Of a DNA stretch of 64,000 nt, positions 52,581-60,342 are shown piece after piece (the stretch's first letter is position 1; every line of letters begins with the position of its first letter). Source of the DNA: Mucilaginibacter pedocola (GTDB lineage: Bacteria; Bacteroidota; Bacteroidia; Sphingobacteriales; Sphingobacteriaceae); the NCBI RefSeq assembly GCF_002013915.1, contig NZ_MBTF01000001.1, positions 124,001-188,000 of the forward strand, given 5' to 3'. Both the position numbers and the translations under genes were made by a program. A model generated the notes under the pieces. The model searched no databases and was not told the origin of the DNA. It worked only from the letters and a program-made list of their open reading frames with translations.

Positions 52581-53762
52581 TCAACTAAAGGCGTTTTCTC
52601 CGGTTATATCCATCCCTGTTATCAACAAATGAATGTCGTGTGTGCCTTCATACGTAATTACCGACTCAAGGTTCGCCATATGTCGCATTATTGGGTATTC
52701 TCCTGTAATTCCCATGCCGCCGAGTATCTGGCGGGCCTCGCGGGCTATGTTTATAGCTGTTTCAACACTGTTACGTTTGGCCATTGATATCTGCGCAGGA
52801 GTGGCGCGGTTTTCGTTTTTAAGCAAGCCCAAACGCCAAACCAATAGTTGCCCTTTGGTTATTTCGGTTATCATTTCGGCTAATTTTTTTTGTTGCAGTT
52901 GAAAGCCTGCTATCGGCCTGCCAAATTGCACACGCTCTTTGGCGTAACACAGGGCGGTGTCGTAACAATCCATAGCTGCGCCTAATGCACCCCAGGCAAT
53001 ACCATAGCGTGCCTGGTTGAGGCAGCCCAGCGGCCCTTTTATCCCCGATACATTTGGTAGCAGGTTCTCTTTAGGTACTTTAACATTATCAAAAACCAAC
53101 TCGCCGGTGGCTGATGCACGGAGGCTCCATTTATTATGTGTTTCGGGGGTGCTGAAGCCTTCCATGCCGCGCTCCAATATCAGCCCGCGTATTTTGCCTT
53201 CCTCGTCTTTTGCCCACACAATGGCAATATCGGCAAAGGGGGCGTTTGATATCCACATTTTGGCACCGTTGAGCAGGTAGTGGTCGCCTTTATCTTTTAT
53301 ATTGGTTACCATGCCGCCGGGGTTGCTGCCATGGTCGGGCTCAGTAAGGCCGAAGCAACCCATCAGTTCTCCTGATGCAAGCTTCGGCAGGTATTTTTGT
53401 TTTTGCTCTTCAGAACCATACGCATAAATAGGGTACATCACCAATGAGCCCTGTACCGACGCGGTGGACCGGATGCCCGAGTCGCCGCGTTCTATTTCCT
53501 GCATAATAATGCCATAGGCAGTGTAATCTAATCCTGCGCCGCCGTATTGCTCGGGTATGGTAGGTCCAAAGGCACCAATTTCGGCAAGTCCTTTTAAAAG
53601 ATGTTTAGGAAACTCGGCTTTTTGGGCGTATTCTTCTATAACGGGGCTTACTTCTTTCTTCACCCAATCGCGCACGCTTCGGCGGATAAGTTTATGCTCT
53701 TCCGATAAAAATTCATCTATCTGGTAGTAGTCGGGGGCTTCATATAGATCAGTTTTAGCCAT
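52581..53762 (-). CDS. Acyl-CoA dehydrogenase, glutaryl-CoA dehydrogenase-like
   Basis: The 393-residue flavoenzyme has all three acyl-CoA dehydrogenase domains: helical N-terminal (FLSEEHKLIRRSVRDWV), central beta with CFGLTEPDHGSNPGG, and C-terminal helical. The catalytic base is Glu372 in the C-terminal TYEGTHDIHLLITG. That location and motif, together with SVQGSLVMYPIYAYGSEEQK, match glutaryl-CoA dehydrogenase, which oxidises and decarboxylates glutaryl-CoA in lysine and tryptophan breakdown. Other short-chain acyl-CoA substrates remain possible. It is cytosolic and uses electron-transfer flavoprotein. The gene stands alone on the minus strand. Confidence 0.93.
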   Translation of the reverse strand: MAKTDLYEAPDYYQIDEFLSEEHKLIRRSVRDWVKKEVSPVIEEYAQKAEFPKHLLKGLAEIGAFGPTIPEQYGGAGLDYTAYGIIMQEIERGDSGIRSTASVQGSLVMYPIYAYGSEEQKQKYLPKLASGELMGCFGLTEPDHGSNPGGMVTNIKDKGDHYLLNGAKMWISNAPFADIAIVWAKDEEGKIRGLILERGMEGFSTPETHNKWSLRASATGELVFDNVKVPKENLLPNVSGIKGPLGCLNQARYGIAWGALGAAMDCYDTALCYAKERVQFGRPIAGFQLQQKKLAEMITEITKGQLLVWRLGLLKNENRATPAQISMAKRNSVETAINIAREARQILGGMGITGEYPIMRHMANLESVITYEGTHDIHLLITGMDITGENAFS

Positions 53763-53897
53763 GGTTTTATATATTGGTTTCGCCCAAATATATACAGGAT
53801 TTGGATATTAAAAACCTTGTTTTTGATAGGGTGGGGGCGGTTTTTGGTAAAAAGTAGGTTTAAACGATTTAAACATAGATTTTGATGAGATTTTATT

Positions 53898-54172
53898 GTT
53901 GAAGTTTTTTAACAGGATTAAGGGATTGATGGATTTTATAGGATTGTTTTGGGGCTATAGGGTTATTTTACCGCAAAGAGCGCAGGGAAAAAACGCAAAG
54001 AGGCGCAAAGCTTTGCAATAGGATTGATAGTAAGCTATTGTTAATTGTTGCTTTTTGGTGATAACCACAAAAACTTATTTACCAATTTACAAGGCTTTGC
54101 GTCCTTTGCGCTAACCATATTGCAAATCTCTGCGGTCTTTGCGGTTAAATGTTGAAGTTTTTTAACAGGATT
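53898..54172. repeat. 22-bp direct repeat flanking a CGCAAAG element
   Basis: GTTGAAGTTTTTTAACAGGA occurs at 53898 and again at 54151, identical over 22 bp. The copies bracket the inverted-repeat element at 53965-54150, as if the element lay within a repeated sequence. Confidence 0.75.
53965..54150. repeat. CGCAAAG-type inverted-repeat element
   Basis: The outer arms ATTTTACCGCAAAGA (53965-53979) and TCTTTGCGGTTAAAT (54136-54150) match at 14 of 15 positions. The inner sequence repeats CGCAAAG and CTTTGCG in inverted order. It belongs to the family seen at 9208-9330. Confidence 0.75.
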
Positions 54173-54255
54173 TCAGGATAGAGGGATTTACAGGATTTTT
54201 TTGATGGGATTACACCGATAGGGTTTGATTTCACCGATTGAGGAGGTTTCAAACC

Positions 54256-54437
54256 TTAAATAACCACGGAGGTAATGGAGGTTACGCGGAGGTTCGCAGA
54301 GAGATTAATAATGGATGACGTTTATAAGCTGCTTTAATTTTCTTCGCGGCTTTGCGCCTTTGTGTGCTAAACTTACGCCGTTGCAAAGCTCTGTGTACCT
54401 CTGCGTTTTTCTCTCTGTGTTCTCTGTGGTTAAATAA
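54256..54437. repeat. Second inverted-repeat element before folB
   Basis: TTAAATAACCACGGAG (54256-54271) faces CTCTGTGGTTAAATAA (54422-54437). The interior has CTCTGCG and CGCAGAG motifs in inverted order. It ends 37 bp before the folB start. Confidence 0.65.
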
Positions 54438-54474
54438 AGAGCCATACTTTCGAATAAACCACTACTTTTGAATC

Positions 54475-54837
54475 ATGGTTAAAGTTGCTTTACAAGGTGC
54501 CGAATTTTTTGCATACCACGGGTTTTATCCTGAGGAGCAATTGCTGGGTACTCGTTTTGTTGTAGATATTGAGGTGGTGTTTGATAGTGTTGCTGATTTT
54601 AATGACGATAAAATTGCCAATACTGTTAACTACGAGGAGCTTTACCAAATTGCTAAAACCGAAATGCAGCACACCCGCAAGTTAATAGAAACGGTTGCGC
54701 AAGGTATTATTGACGGTATTGCCGCTAAATATGCTTATGTGCAGGTGGCATCTGTTACCATTAAGAAAGCTCATCCACCGTTGGGGGGCACCGTGCAAAA
54801 CTCGGTGGTGAGCATTAGTTTTAATAAGAAGAAATAA
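54475..54837 (+). CDS. folB: Dihydroneopterin aldolase
   Basis: The 120-residue enzyme matches FolB in length and motifs: FFAYHGFYPEEQLLGTRFVVDIEV with the catalytic Glu near residue 21, VNYEELYQIAKTEM, ETVAQGIIDGI and the C-terminal Lys in VTIKKAHPPLGG. It cleaves 7,8-dihydroneopterin to 6-hydroxymethyl-dihydropterin in folate synthesis. It is cytosolic and forms octamers in characterised members. An FAD-linked oxidase gene starts 3 nt after its stop, so the two are on one transcript although not obviously in one pathway. Confidence 0.95.
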   Translation: MVKVALQGAEFFAYHGFYPEEQLLGTRFVVDIEVVFDSVADFNDDKIANTVNYEELYQIAKTEMQHTRKLIETVAQGIIDGIAAKYAYVQVASVTIKKAHPPLGGTVQNSVVSISFNKKK

Positions 54838-54840
54838 ACC

Positions 54841-56238
54841 ATGGCCTTTACTAAAATAACCGCGGAATTGCTTGCCGCTATAACCGATATTGTTGGCGCT
54901 GATGCTGTTTTAACAGGCAAGGAAGCCGTCTCCGAATATTCTCACGACGAAACCGAAGACCTGGTTTACTACCCCGAAGTAGTGGCCAAGCCGAAAGATA
55001 CTGCGGAAATTGCCGCGCTGATGAAGTTTTGCAACGATAAGCTTATCCCGGTTACGCCACGTGGAGCCGGCACAGGTTTGGCGGGCGGCGCTTTGGCCAT
55101 TAATGGCGGCTTGATGATATCTATGGAGCGGTTTAACCAAATACTGGATATTGATGAGCAGAACCTGCAGGCAACTGTGGAGCCGGGCGTTATTACCGAA
55201 ATGTTTATGGATGCCGTTGCCGAAAAAGGCTTGCTGTACCCCGTAGACCCGGCCAGTAAAGGCAGCTGCTTTATTGGTGGCAACGTGGCCAATTGCAGCG
55301 GCGGACCAAGGGTAGTAAAATACGGCACCATACGCGAGTATGTACTGAACATGGAAGCTGTTTTGCCTAACGGCGAAATTATTTGGACGGGTGCCAATAC
55401 GCTTAAATATGCATCCGGCTATAATCTTACGCAGTTGCTTATTGGTAGCGAGGGTACGTTGGCTATAGTCACCAAAATAGTAGTAAAGCTGATACCTAAG
55501 CCTACGCAGGATGCACTGATGTTGGCTTCGTTCAACTCCAATGAAGATGCTTGTGCGGCCGTGTCGGCTATCTTTAGGGCTGGGGTAGTGCCCTCGGCCC
55601 TGGAGTTTATGGAGCGTAAGGGTATCGAATGGGTAATAGAGCACGATGGCTTGACTTTCGATCTGCAGGATGGGGCAGAAGCTTTCCTGCTGATAGAATG
55701 CGACGGCACCAACCAGGATGTAATATTTGCCGATTGCGAAAAGATAAACGAGGTATTGGAAGCGCATAACTGCCGCGACGTACTCTTTGCCGACTCATCG
55801 GCACAAAAGGAGGAAATATGGCGCATACGCCGTACCATGGCGGTTTCGGTAAAATCTAATTCGGTTTATAAAGAGGAGGATACTGTTGTGCCCCGGGCTG
55901 CATTGCCAAAACTCATTAATGGTATAAAAGAAATAGGTGGCCGTTATGGCTTTGCCTCGGTTTGCTACGGTCACGCCGGCGATGGCAACCTGCACGTAAA
56001 CATCATAAAAGCAGGTATGAGTGATGAAGATTGGAACAATAAACTGAAAGATGGCATCACCGAAATATTCGAACTAACCGTAAGCCTCGGCGGCACCATC
56101 TCAGGTGAGCATGGCATAGGCGTAGTGCAGCGCGATTTTATGCCGCTGAAGTATACTGATATACACTTTGCTTTGTGGAAGGGGATAAAGGCGGTGTTTG
56201 ACCCTAACGGGATCCTTAATCCCGGGAAGATATTTTAA
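54841..56238 (+). CDS. FAD-linked oxidase, glycolate oxidase/D-lactate dehydrogenase type (GlcD-like)
   Basis: The 465-residue flavoprotein has the FAD-binding_4 (PCMH) domain at about 40-215: PVTPRGAGTGLAGGALAINGGL, GGNVANCSGGPRVVKYG and LLIGSEGTLAIVTKI. A C-terminal cap ends CYGHAGDGNLHVNII and GGTISGEHGIGVVQRDF, the latter two carrying the metal and substrate ligands of the GlcD/DLD group. It oxidises a 2-hydroxy acid such as glycolate or D-lactate; which one cannot be told. It has no signal peptide. It is co-transcribed with folB. Confidence 0.93.
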   Translation: MAFTKITAELLAAITDIVGADAVLTGKEAVSEYSHDETEDLVYYPEVVAKPKDTAEIAALMKFCNDKLIPVTPRGAGTGLAGGALAINGGLMISMERFNQILDIDEQNLQATVEPGVITEMFMDAVAEKGLLYPVDPASKGSCFIGGNVANCSGGPRVVKYGTIREYVLNMEAVLPNGEIIWTGANTLKYASGYNLTQLLIGSEGTLAIVTKIVVKLIPKPTQDALMLASFNSNEDACAAVSAIFRAGVVPSALEFMERKGIEWVIEHDGLTFDLQDGAEAFLLIECDGTNQDVIFADCEKINEVLEAHNCRDVLFADSSAQKEEIWRIRRTMAVSVKSNSVYKEEDTVVPRAALPKLINGIKEIGGRYGFASVCYGHAGDGNLHVNIIKAGMSDEDWNNKLKDGITEIFELTVSLGGTISGEHGIGVVQRDFMPLKYTDIHFALWKGIKAVFDPNGILNPGKIF

Positions 56239-56244
56239 ACACCA

Positions 56245-56413
56245 TGTCATCCCGAACGAGCGGCGGTGGGATAGCGCGCAGGGGCAAGGAGGGAACTTAT
56301 ACGGTATGCAAAGGCACTACGCAAATCTGCTCATGCAAAGCGTTCGTGCATTAGCGTCGAAGGTTTCTCACCCTCTTTCGCTCTTTACCCTCGCTTCAGG
56401 GTTCGAAATGACA
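56245..56413. repeat. Dispersed repeat with TGTCAT/ATGACA ends
   Basis: TGTCATCCCGAAC (56245-56257) and GTTCGAAATGACA (56401-56413) are inverted copies at 11 of 13 positions. The 169-bp interior has no gene. The form resembles REP-type repeats common in Sphingobacteriaceae. Confidence 0.65.
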
Positions 56414-56422
56414 TAGGTTAAT

Positions 56423-56470
56423 AGCTTCATCTGCACATCTGTATATTTGCACATTTGAAATCTGCACATC
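56423..56470. repeat. TGCACATC array next to the thioesterase stop codon
   Basis: AGCTTCATCTGCACAT opens the array, and TGCACAT recurs at 56448 and 56463. It runs into the stop codon of the minus-strand thioesterase gene at 56470-56472. The same opening 16-mer occurs at 34117. Confidence 0.7.
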
Positions 56471-56916
56471 TAATTCGTATTCAATATCAATCTCGGTTCG
56501 TCGTAATCTATCATCTTTTGGCGGCCTTCCTTAGGGATGGGGATAGATTTACCTTCTTTATAATCGTAGCTGATGCACACCGTTTTGCAGGTGGTGCATA
56601 TTTCTTCGCCTTTTTCGGTTTGTTTAGTTAATACGTGCATTACGTCAAAGCTGCTGTTGCCAATGCGTATTACGCGAACGTAGCACATTAGCTTATCTTC
56701 TATCATTACCGGTTTCAGGTAGTTCACTTCCGATCTGCCTACCAGTATCCAGGCTTCCTTCAAATTCCAGTGCGCAACATCGCGCCAGTAGTTAAAACGT
56801 GCTACTTCAAAATAGGTAAGGTACACAGCATTATTAACGTGGCCCACGCCATCGATATCCGAAAACCGGATGGCTATATCAGTTTTATACTTGTAATCTG
56901 TTAGTTTTTCAGCCAT
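56470..56916 (-). CDS. Acyl-CoA thioesterase (hotdog fold, 4HBT family)
   Basis: The 148-residue protein has the 4-hydroxybenzoyl-CoA thioesterase signature FSDIDGVGHVNNAVYLTYFEVAR near residues 18-40; the first Asp is the usual catalytic residue. The central hotdog helix and five-stranded sheet follow, with VKPVMIEDKL-type spacing. Members hydrolyse acyl-CoA or acyl-ACP thioesters; the chain length preferred here is unknown. It is cytosolic and monocistronic. The Hsp20 gene lies divergently, and a palindrome at 56953 sits between them. Confidence 0.93.
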   Translation of the reverse strand: MAEKLTDYKYKTDIAIRFSDIDGVGHVNNAVYLTYFEVARFNYWRDVAHWNLKEAWILVGRSEVNYLKPVMIEDKLMCYVRVIRIGNSSFDVMHVLTKQTEKGEEICTTCKTVCISYDYKEGKSIPIPKEGRQKMIDYDEPRLILNTN

Positions 56917-56952
56917 AATAGGACACTTTGTCTGTTTGGTTTAAAATTTACA

Positions 56953-56963
56953 GACAAATTGTC
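56953..56963. promoter_or_regulatory. Palindrome between thioesterase and hsp20 genes
   Basis: GACAAATTGTC is a perfect 11-bp palindrome, extended by imperfect TTTAC/GTAAA flanks, about 88 bp before the hsp20 start. It could bind a repressor of either divergent gene; no known heat-shock motif matches. Confidence 0.4.
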
Positions 56964-57036
56964 GTGTAAATGCTTGGTTTTTACTGTTGGTATAACAGTT
57001 GAACAATGTGCTACGAAGTTAATAAAACAAAAACTC

Positions 57037-57042
57037 AGGAGG
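57037..57042 (+). promoter_or_regulatory. Strong Shine-Dalgarno sequence of hsp20
   Basis: AGGAGG lies 8 nt before the ATG at 57051. Such a full match is unusual for Bacteroidota genes and fixes the start codon, since the longer upstream frame would place it inside the coding region. Confidence 0.8.
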
Positions 57043-57050
57043 ATATAAAA

Positions 57051-57488
57051 ATGACATTAGTGAAATTTAACAACGGCGTAAGGAATAACGTTAACCCTTT
57101 CTTTAACGATGTATTCGATTCAATAGTAAACGATTCGTTTTTGAGCGACAAATTAGTTAGCCGGGTGCCTGCGGTAAACATATCAGAAAACGATAGCGAA
57201 TTCAATATCGAATTGGCCGTACCCGGTGTGAAAAAAGAAGACCTAAAAATTAACCTGGATAAAAACGTATTGAGCGTTTCTGCCGAAAAGAAAAGCGACG
57301 AAGGCCAGGAAGTAAAAAAATACAGCAAACGCGAATACAGCTACAACTCGTTTGTACGCTCGTTCACCTTGCCGGATAGCGCCGACTATGCTAAAATTGA
57401 TGCTGACTACACCGATGGTATATTGAAACTGACCATCGCCAAGAGGGAAGAAGCTAAATTTCAGTCGCGCGAAATCGCTGTGAAATAA
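57051..57488 (+). CDS. Small heat shock protein (Hsp20/alpha-crystallin family)
   Basis: The start is set at 57051 by the AGGAGG upstream; the frame extends 15 codons further without support. The 145-residue chaperone has a short N-terminal arm (NNVNPFFNDVFDSIVNDSF) and an alpha-crystallin domain at about 40-130: PAVNISENDSEFNIELAVPGVKKEDLKI and YSYNSFVRSFTLPDSADY. A short tail follows. It binds unfolding proteins to stop aggregation and works without ATP in the cytosol. The strong ribosome binding site fits rapid induction under stress. A terminator follows at 57522. Confidence 0.94.
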   Translation: MTLVKFNNGVRNNVNPFFNDVFDSIVNDSFLSDKLVSRVPAVNISENDSEFNIELAVPGVKKEDLKINLDKNVLSVSAEKKSDEGQEVKKYSKREYSYNSFVRSFTLPDSADYAKIDADYTDGILKLTIAKREEAKFQSREIAVK

Positions 57489-57521
57489 TTCAAGAGTGTT
57501 TTCATAAGTTTGGTTTAGTTG

Positions 57522-57552
57522 AAAAGGCCGGCCCGCGAGGGACCGGTCTTTT
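57522..57552 (+). terminator. Rho-independent terminator
   Basis: AAGGCCGG and CCGGTCTT form an 8-bp stem with one G-T pair and run into six T residues after hsp20. Confidence 0.8.
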
Positions 57553-57560
57553 TTGCTTTT

Positions 57561-57650
57561 AAGTCCGATGTCCGGAAGTCAGAAAGTCCGCAAGAAATAG
57601 AGCCGTGCATTTGCAAAACTTCTTCTTACGGACTTTCCGACTTCGGACTT
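57561..57650. repeat. AAGTCCG-type inverted/tandem repeat
   Basis: AAGTCCGA (57561) faces TCGGACTT (57643), and GAAAGTCCG (57582) faces CGGACTTTC (57629); both are perfect. The unit AGTCCG or its complement recurs several times. It lies directly beyond the stop codon of the YajQ gene. Confidence 0.7.
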
Positions 57651-57659
57651 TTGACTATT

Positions 57660-58151
57660 TTAACTCCTCATATTAATATACTGAAGCGGCTGGCCAAAAT
57701 CCTCAGCGCGGCAAAGGCTGATAACGGCTTGCAGGTCGTCTATCTTTTTGGCGGTTACACGCACCTGGTCGTTCTGGATGCTGGCTTCAACCTTTAGCTT
57801 GCTGTCTTTTATCTTTTTAACGATCTTTTTGGCGGCCTCTTTATCAATACCTTCTTTTATCTTTATTTCCTTCCGTATCATGTTGCCTGAGGCGTAAACT
57901 TCTTTGCCAAAGTCTAAGGCTTTGGGATCGAGCCCTTGTTTGCTCATGCGGCTGATAATGCTATCCTCAATAGCTTTTACGCGCATATCGTTCTCGGTAA
58001 CAATAGTTATCTCGTTGGTTTTCTTATCCAGGTCAATGGTGCTTTTACTGGTGTTAAAATCGTAACGGTTCAGTATTTCTTTTTTGGCGGTGTTGATAGC
58101 GTTATCAAGCGTTTGTCCGTCTATTTTGCTTACAATGTCAAATGAAGGCAT
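57660..58151 (-). CDS. YajQ-family nucleotide-binding protein
   Basis: The 163-residue protein has the two ferredoxin-like YajQ domains: MPSFDIVSKIDGQTLDNAINTAKKEI at the N-terminus, RYDFNTSKSTIDL near 29-41, and the C-terminal KIDDLQAVISLCRAEDFGQPLQYINMR. The length and the FD(I/V)VSK start are diagnostic. In some bacteria YajQ binds cyclic di-GMP and alters transcription factors; binding in Bacteroidota is not shown, so that role is inferred. It is cytosolic and monocistronic. An AAGTCCG repeat follows the stop codon. Confidence 0.94.
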   Translation of the reverse strand: MPSFDIVSKIDGQTLDNAINTAKKEILNRYDFNTSKSTIDLDKKTNEITIVTENDMRVKAIEDSIISRMSKQGLDPKALDFGKEVYASGNMIRKEIKIKEGIDKEAAKKIVKKIKDSKLKVEASIQNDQVRVTAKKIDDLQAVISLCRAEDFGQPLQYINMRS

Positions 58152-58293
58152 GAGTTTATGGTTTTGTAACGCAAAGCTAATGTAAGATTTGCATAAGCTG
58201 TAAACTATAATACAGATATTTGGTTTACCTGCTTAGCCGACTATACGATTATTTAATATTATCTTAACAAATAAAAAGGCAGATTTGTGCTTT

Positions 58294-60342
58294 ATGGATA
58301 CTAAAAACATTCCGTTACTCAACCGAGAGATAAGCTGGCTATATTTTAACGACAGGGTACTGCAGGAAGCTGCCGACCCAACGGTGCCGCTTATAGAACG
58401 CGTAAAGTTTTTAGCCATCTTCAGCAGCAATCTGGATGAGTTTTACCGTGTGCGTGTAGCAACGCTAAGCCGCCTGGCCAACCTGAACGAAAAGGCCAAA
58501 GAGATATTGGGCTATAACCCCAAAAAACTGCTGAACCAGATCAAGAATATAGTAGTAAAGCAGGAGAAGAAATTTCAGAACCTGTACGAGAATATTATTG
58601 TAAAGGAGCTTGCTGAAGAAAAGATATTCCTGCTGAACGATAAGCAGTTGAATGTTACGCGCGGCGAGTTTGTGAAGGAGTTCTTCCGCGAGCGTTTGCT
58701 ATCAACGCTGGTACCCATTATGCTTGATGAGGACCTGCCACTGCCCGAACTGCGCGACCGTGCCATTTACTTCTTCGTAAAGCTTACCAAGGGTAAAAAG
58801 TACCGTTACGCGCTCATTGAGATACCCGATAACCTTTCACGATTTTTGGTACTGCCCGATACTAATAAGCTGAAATTCATCATTCTGCTTGATGATATTA
58901 TCCGCTATAGCCTGGAGGATATCTTCTTTATTTTCGAGCACGATAGCATCGAAGCCTATTCTATTCAGCTTACACGCGATGCCGAGCTGGACCTGGATAA
59001 AGTAGTAAGCGAGAAATTTATTGACGCACTGGCTAAAAGCCTTGATAAACGCAAACGTGGTAAACCCATGCGTTTAGTTTTTGATACCGAAATGCCGCCC
59101 GATATGCTGGGCTATTTGGTTAAAAAGATGCGTTTACAGGGCGAGAACCTCATCCCCGGTAATCGTTACCAAAATTTTAAAAACTTCATCAGCTTCCCTA
59201 ACGTAGGCCGTCCCGAACTGGAATATAGCAAAACAAGGGCCTTGCCAATAGAGGGCCTATCGTTCGGTAAAAGTTTGATGAGTATGATAGCCAAGCGCGA
59301 TTACCTCATCAGTACGCCTTACGAGTCGTTCGATTATGTTATACACTTTTTACGTGAGGCGGCTATCGACCCTAAAGTGAAAGAGATCAGCATAACCGTT
59401 TACCGTTTGGCCGAAAACTCAAAGATCATTTATGCACTCATCAACGCTGCCAAGAACGGTAAAAAGGTGAACTGTCTTGTTGAACTTCGTGCCCGCTTTG
59501 ACGAGGAAAACAATATTTACTGGAGCAACAGGCTTGAAGAGGAGGGGGTGAACGTGCTCTACGGTATCGATGGTTACAAGGTGCATTCCAAAATATGCCT
59601 CGTTACCCGTATCGAAAAAAGCAAGCCTGCCTATTACGCCTGTTTATCTACCGGTAACTTTAACGAGAAAACCGCCAAAATTTACGCAGATCATACGCTG
59701 CTAACGGCTGATAAACGCTTGACGCTGGATTTGGTAGACATATTTAAAGCGCTGCTTAAAAATCAGTTGCCGAAAGGCTTGAAGCACCTTATTGTATCGC
59801 CAATAGATTCGCGCCCGGCTATTTATAAGCTCATAGACAACGAAATAAAACTGGCTAAAGCCGGCAAAAAGGCATACATCATTATGAAGATGAACAGCCT
59901 TGCCGATGAACAGATGATAGCCAAACTTTACCAGGCCAGCAATGCCGGTGTGAAGATACAAATGATCATCCGCGGGATGTGCTGCCTCGTTCCTGGCCAA
60001 AAAGGATTTAGCGAGAATATAGAGGTGATCAGCATTGTAGATAAGTATTTGGAGCATGCCCGCGTACATATTTACGGCAACGGCGGCAACGAATTGATGT
60101 ACCTAACCTCGGCCGACCTGATGACGCGGAATATTGATAACCGCGTGGAAGTAGGCTTCCCCATTTACGATGACTTTTTGCGCAAAGAAATACGGAATAT
60201 CATCAATATACAATTGAGCGATAATACCAAGGCCCGCGAAATTACGGGCACCAGCGCTAATAAATACCACAAAACTAAAGCCGATACCCTTACCCGGGCA
60301 CAGATAGATATTTACAATTACCTTAAAACCCCATTAACTTGA
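58294..60342 (+). CDS. ppk1: Polyphosphate kinase 1
   Basis: The start is set at ATG 58294 (MDTKNIPLLNREISWLYFN), three codons inside the longest frame, because PPK1 begins just before its NREISWLxFN motif. The 682-residue enzyme has the N-terminal helical domain, the head domain (PIEGLSFGKSLMS) and two PLD-like catalytic domains. The phospho-accepting His is near residue 431 in GYKVHSKICLV, with ARVHIYGNGGNELMYL in the second. It polymerises ATP gamma-phosphate into polyphosphate at the membrane. Its stop codon TGA overlaps the start of the ppx gene, forming a synthesis/degradation pair. Confidence 0.96.
   Translation: MDTKNIPLLNREISWLYFNDRVLQEAADPTVPLIERVKFLAIFSSNLDEFYRVRVATLSRLANLNEKAKEILGYNPKKLLNQIKNIVVKQEKKFQNLYENIIVKELAEEKIFLLNDKQLNVTRGEFVKEFFRERLLSTLVPIMLDEDLPLPELRDRAIYFFVKLTKGKKYRYALIEIPDNLSRFLVLPDTNKLKFIILLDDIIRYSLEDIFFIFEHDSIEAYSIQLTRDAELDLDKVVSEKFIDALAKSLDKRKRGKPMRLVFDTEMPPDMLGYLVKKMRLQGENLIPGNRYQNFKNFISFPNVGRPELEYSKTRALPIEGLSFGKSLMSMIAKRDYLISTPYESFDYVIHFLREAAIDPKVKEISITVYRLAENSKIIYALINAAKNGKKVNCLVELRARFDEENNIYWSNRLEEEGVNVLYGIDGYKVHSKICLVTRIEKSKPAYYACLSTGNFNEKTAKIYADHTLLTADKRLTLDLVDIFKALLKNQLPKGLKHLIVSPIDSRPAIYKLIDNEIKLAKAGKKAYIIMKMNSLADEQMIAKLYQASNAGVKIQMIIRGMCCLVPGQKGFSENIEVISIVDKYLEHARVHIYGNGGNELMYLTSADLMTRNIDNRVEVGFPIYDDFLRKEIRNIINIQLSDNTKAREITGTSANKYHKTKADTLTRAQIDIYNYLKTPLT

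Larger units (their letters stand above)
53763..54474. other. Repeat-rich intergenic region
   Basis: This 712-bp gap contains no gene. It is built from a CGCAAAG inverted-repeat element (53965-54150) between two copies of a 22-bp direct repeat, AACAGGATTTCAGGAT-type sequence (53904-53950 and 54158-54206), and a second inverted-repeat element (54256-54437). Confidence 0.8.

Noticed and set aside
54910..55767. 285-codon minus-strand frame opposite the FAD-linked oxidase gene
   Set aside because: The plus-strand frame has all family motifs; the antisense frame has none.
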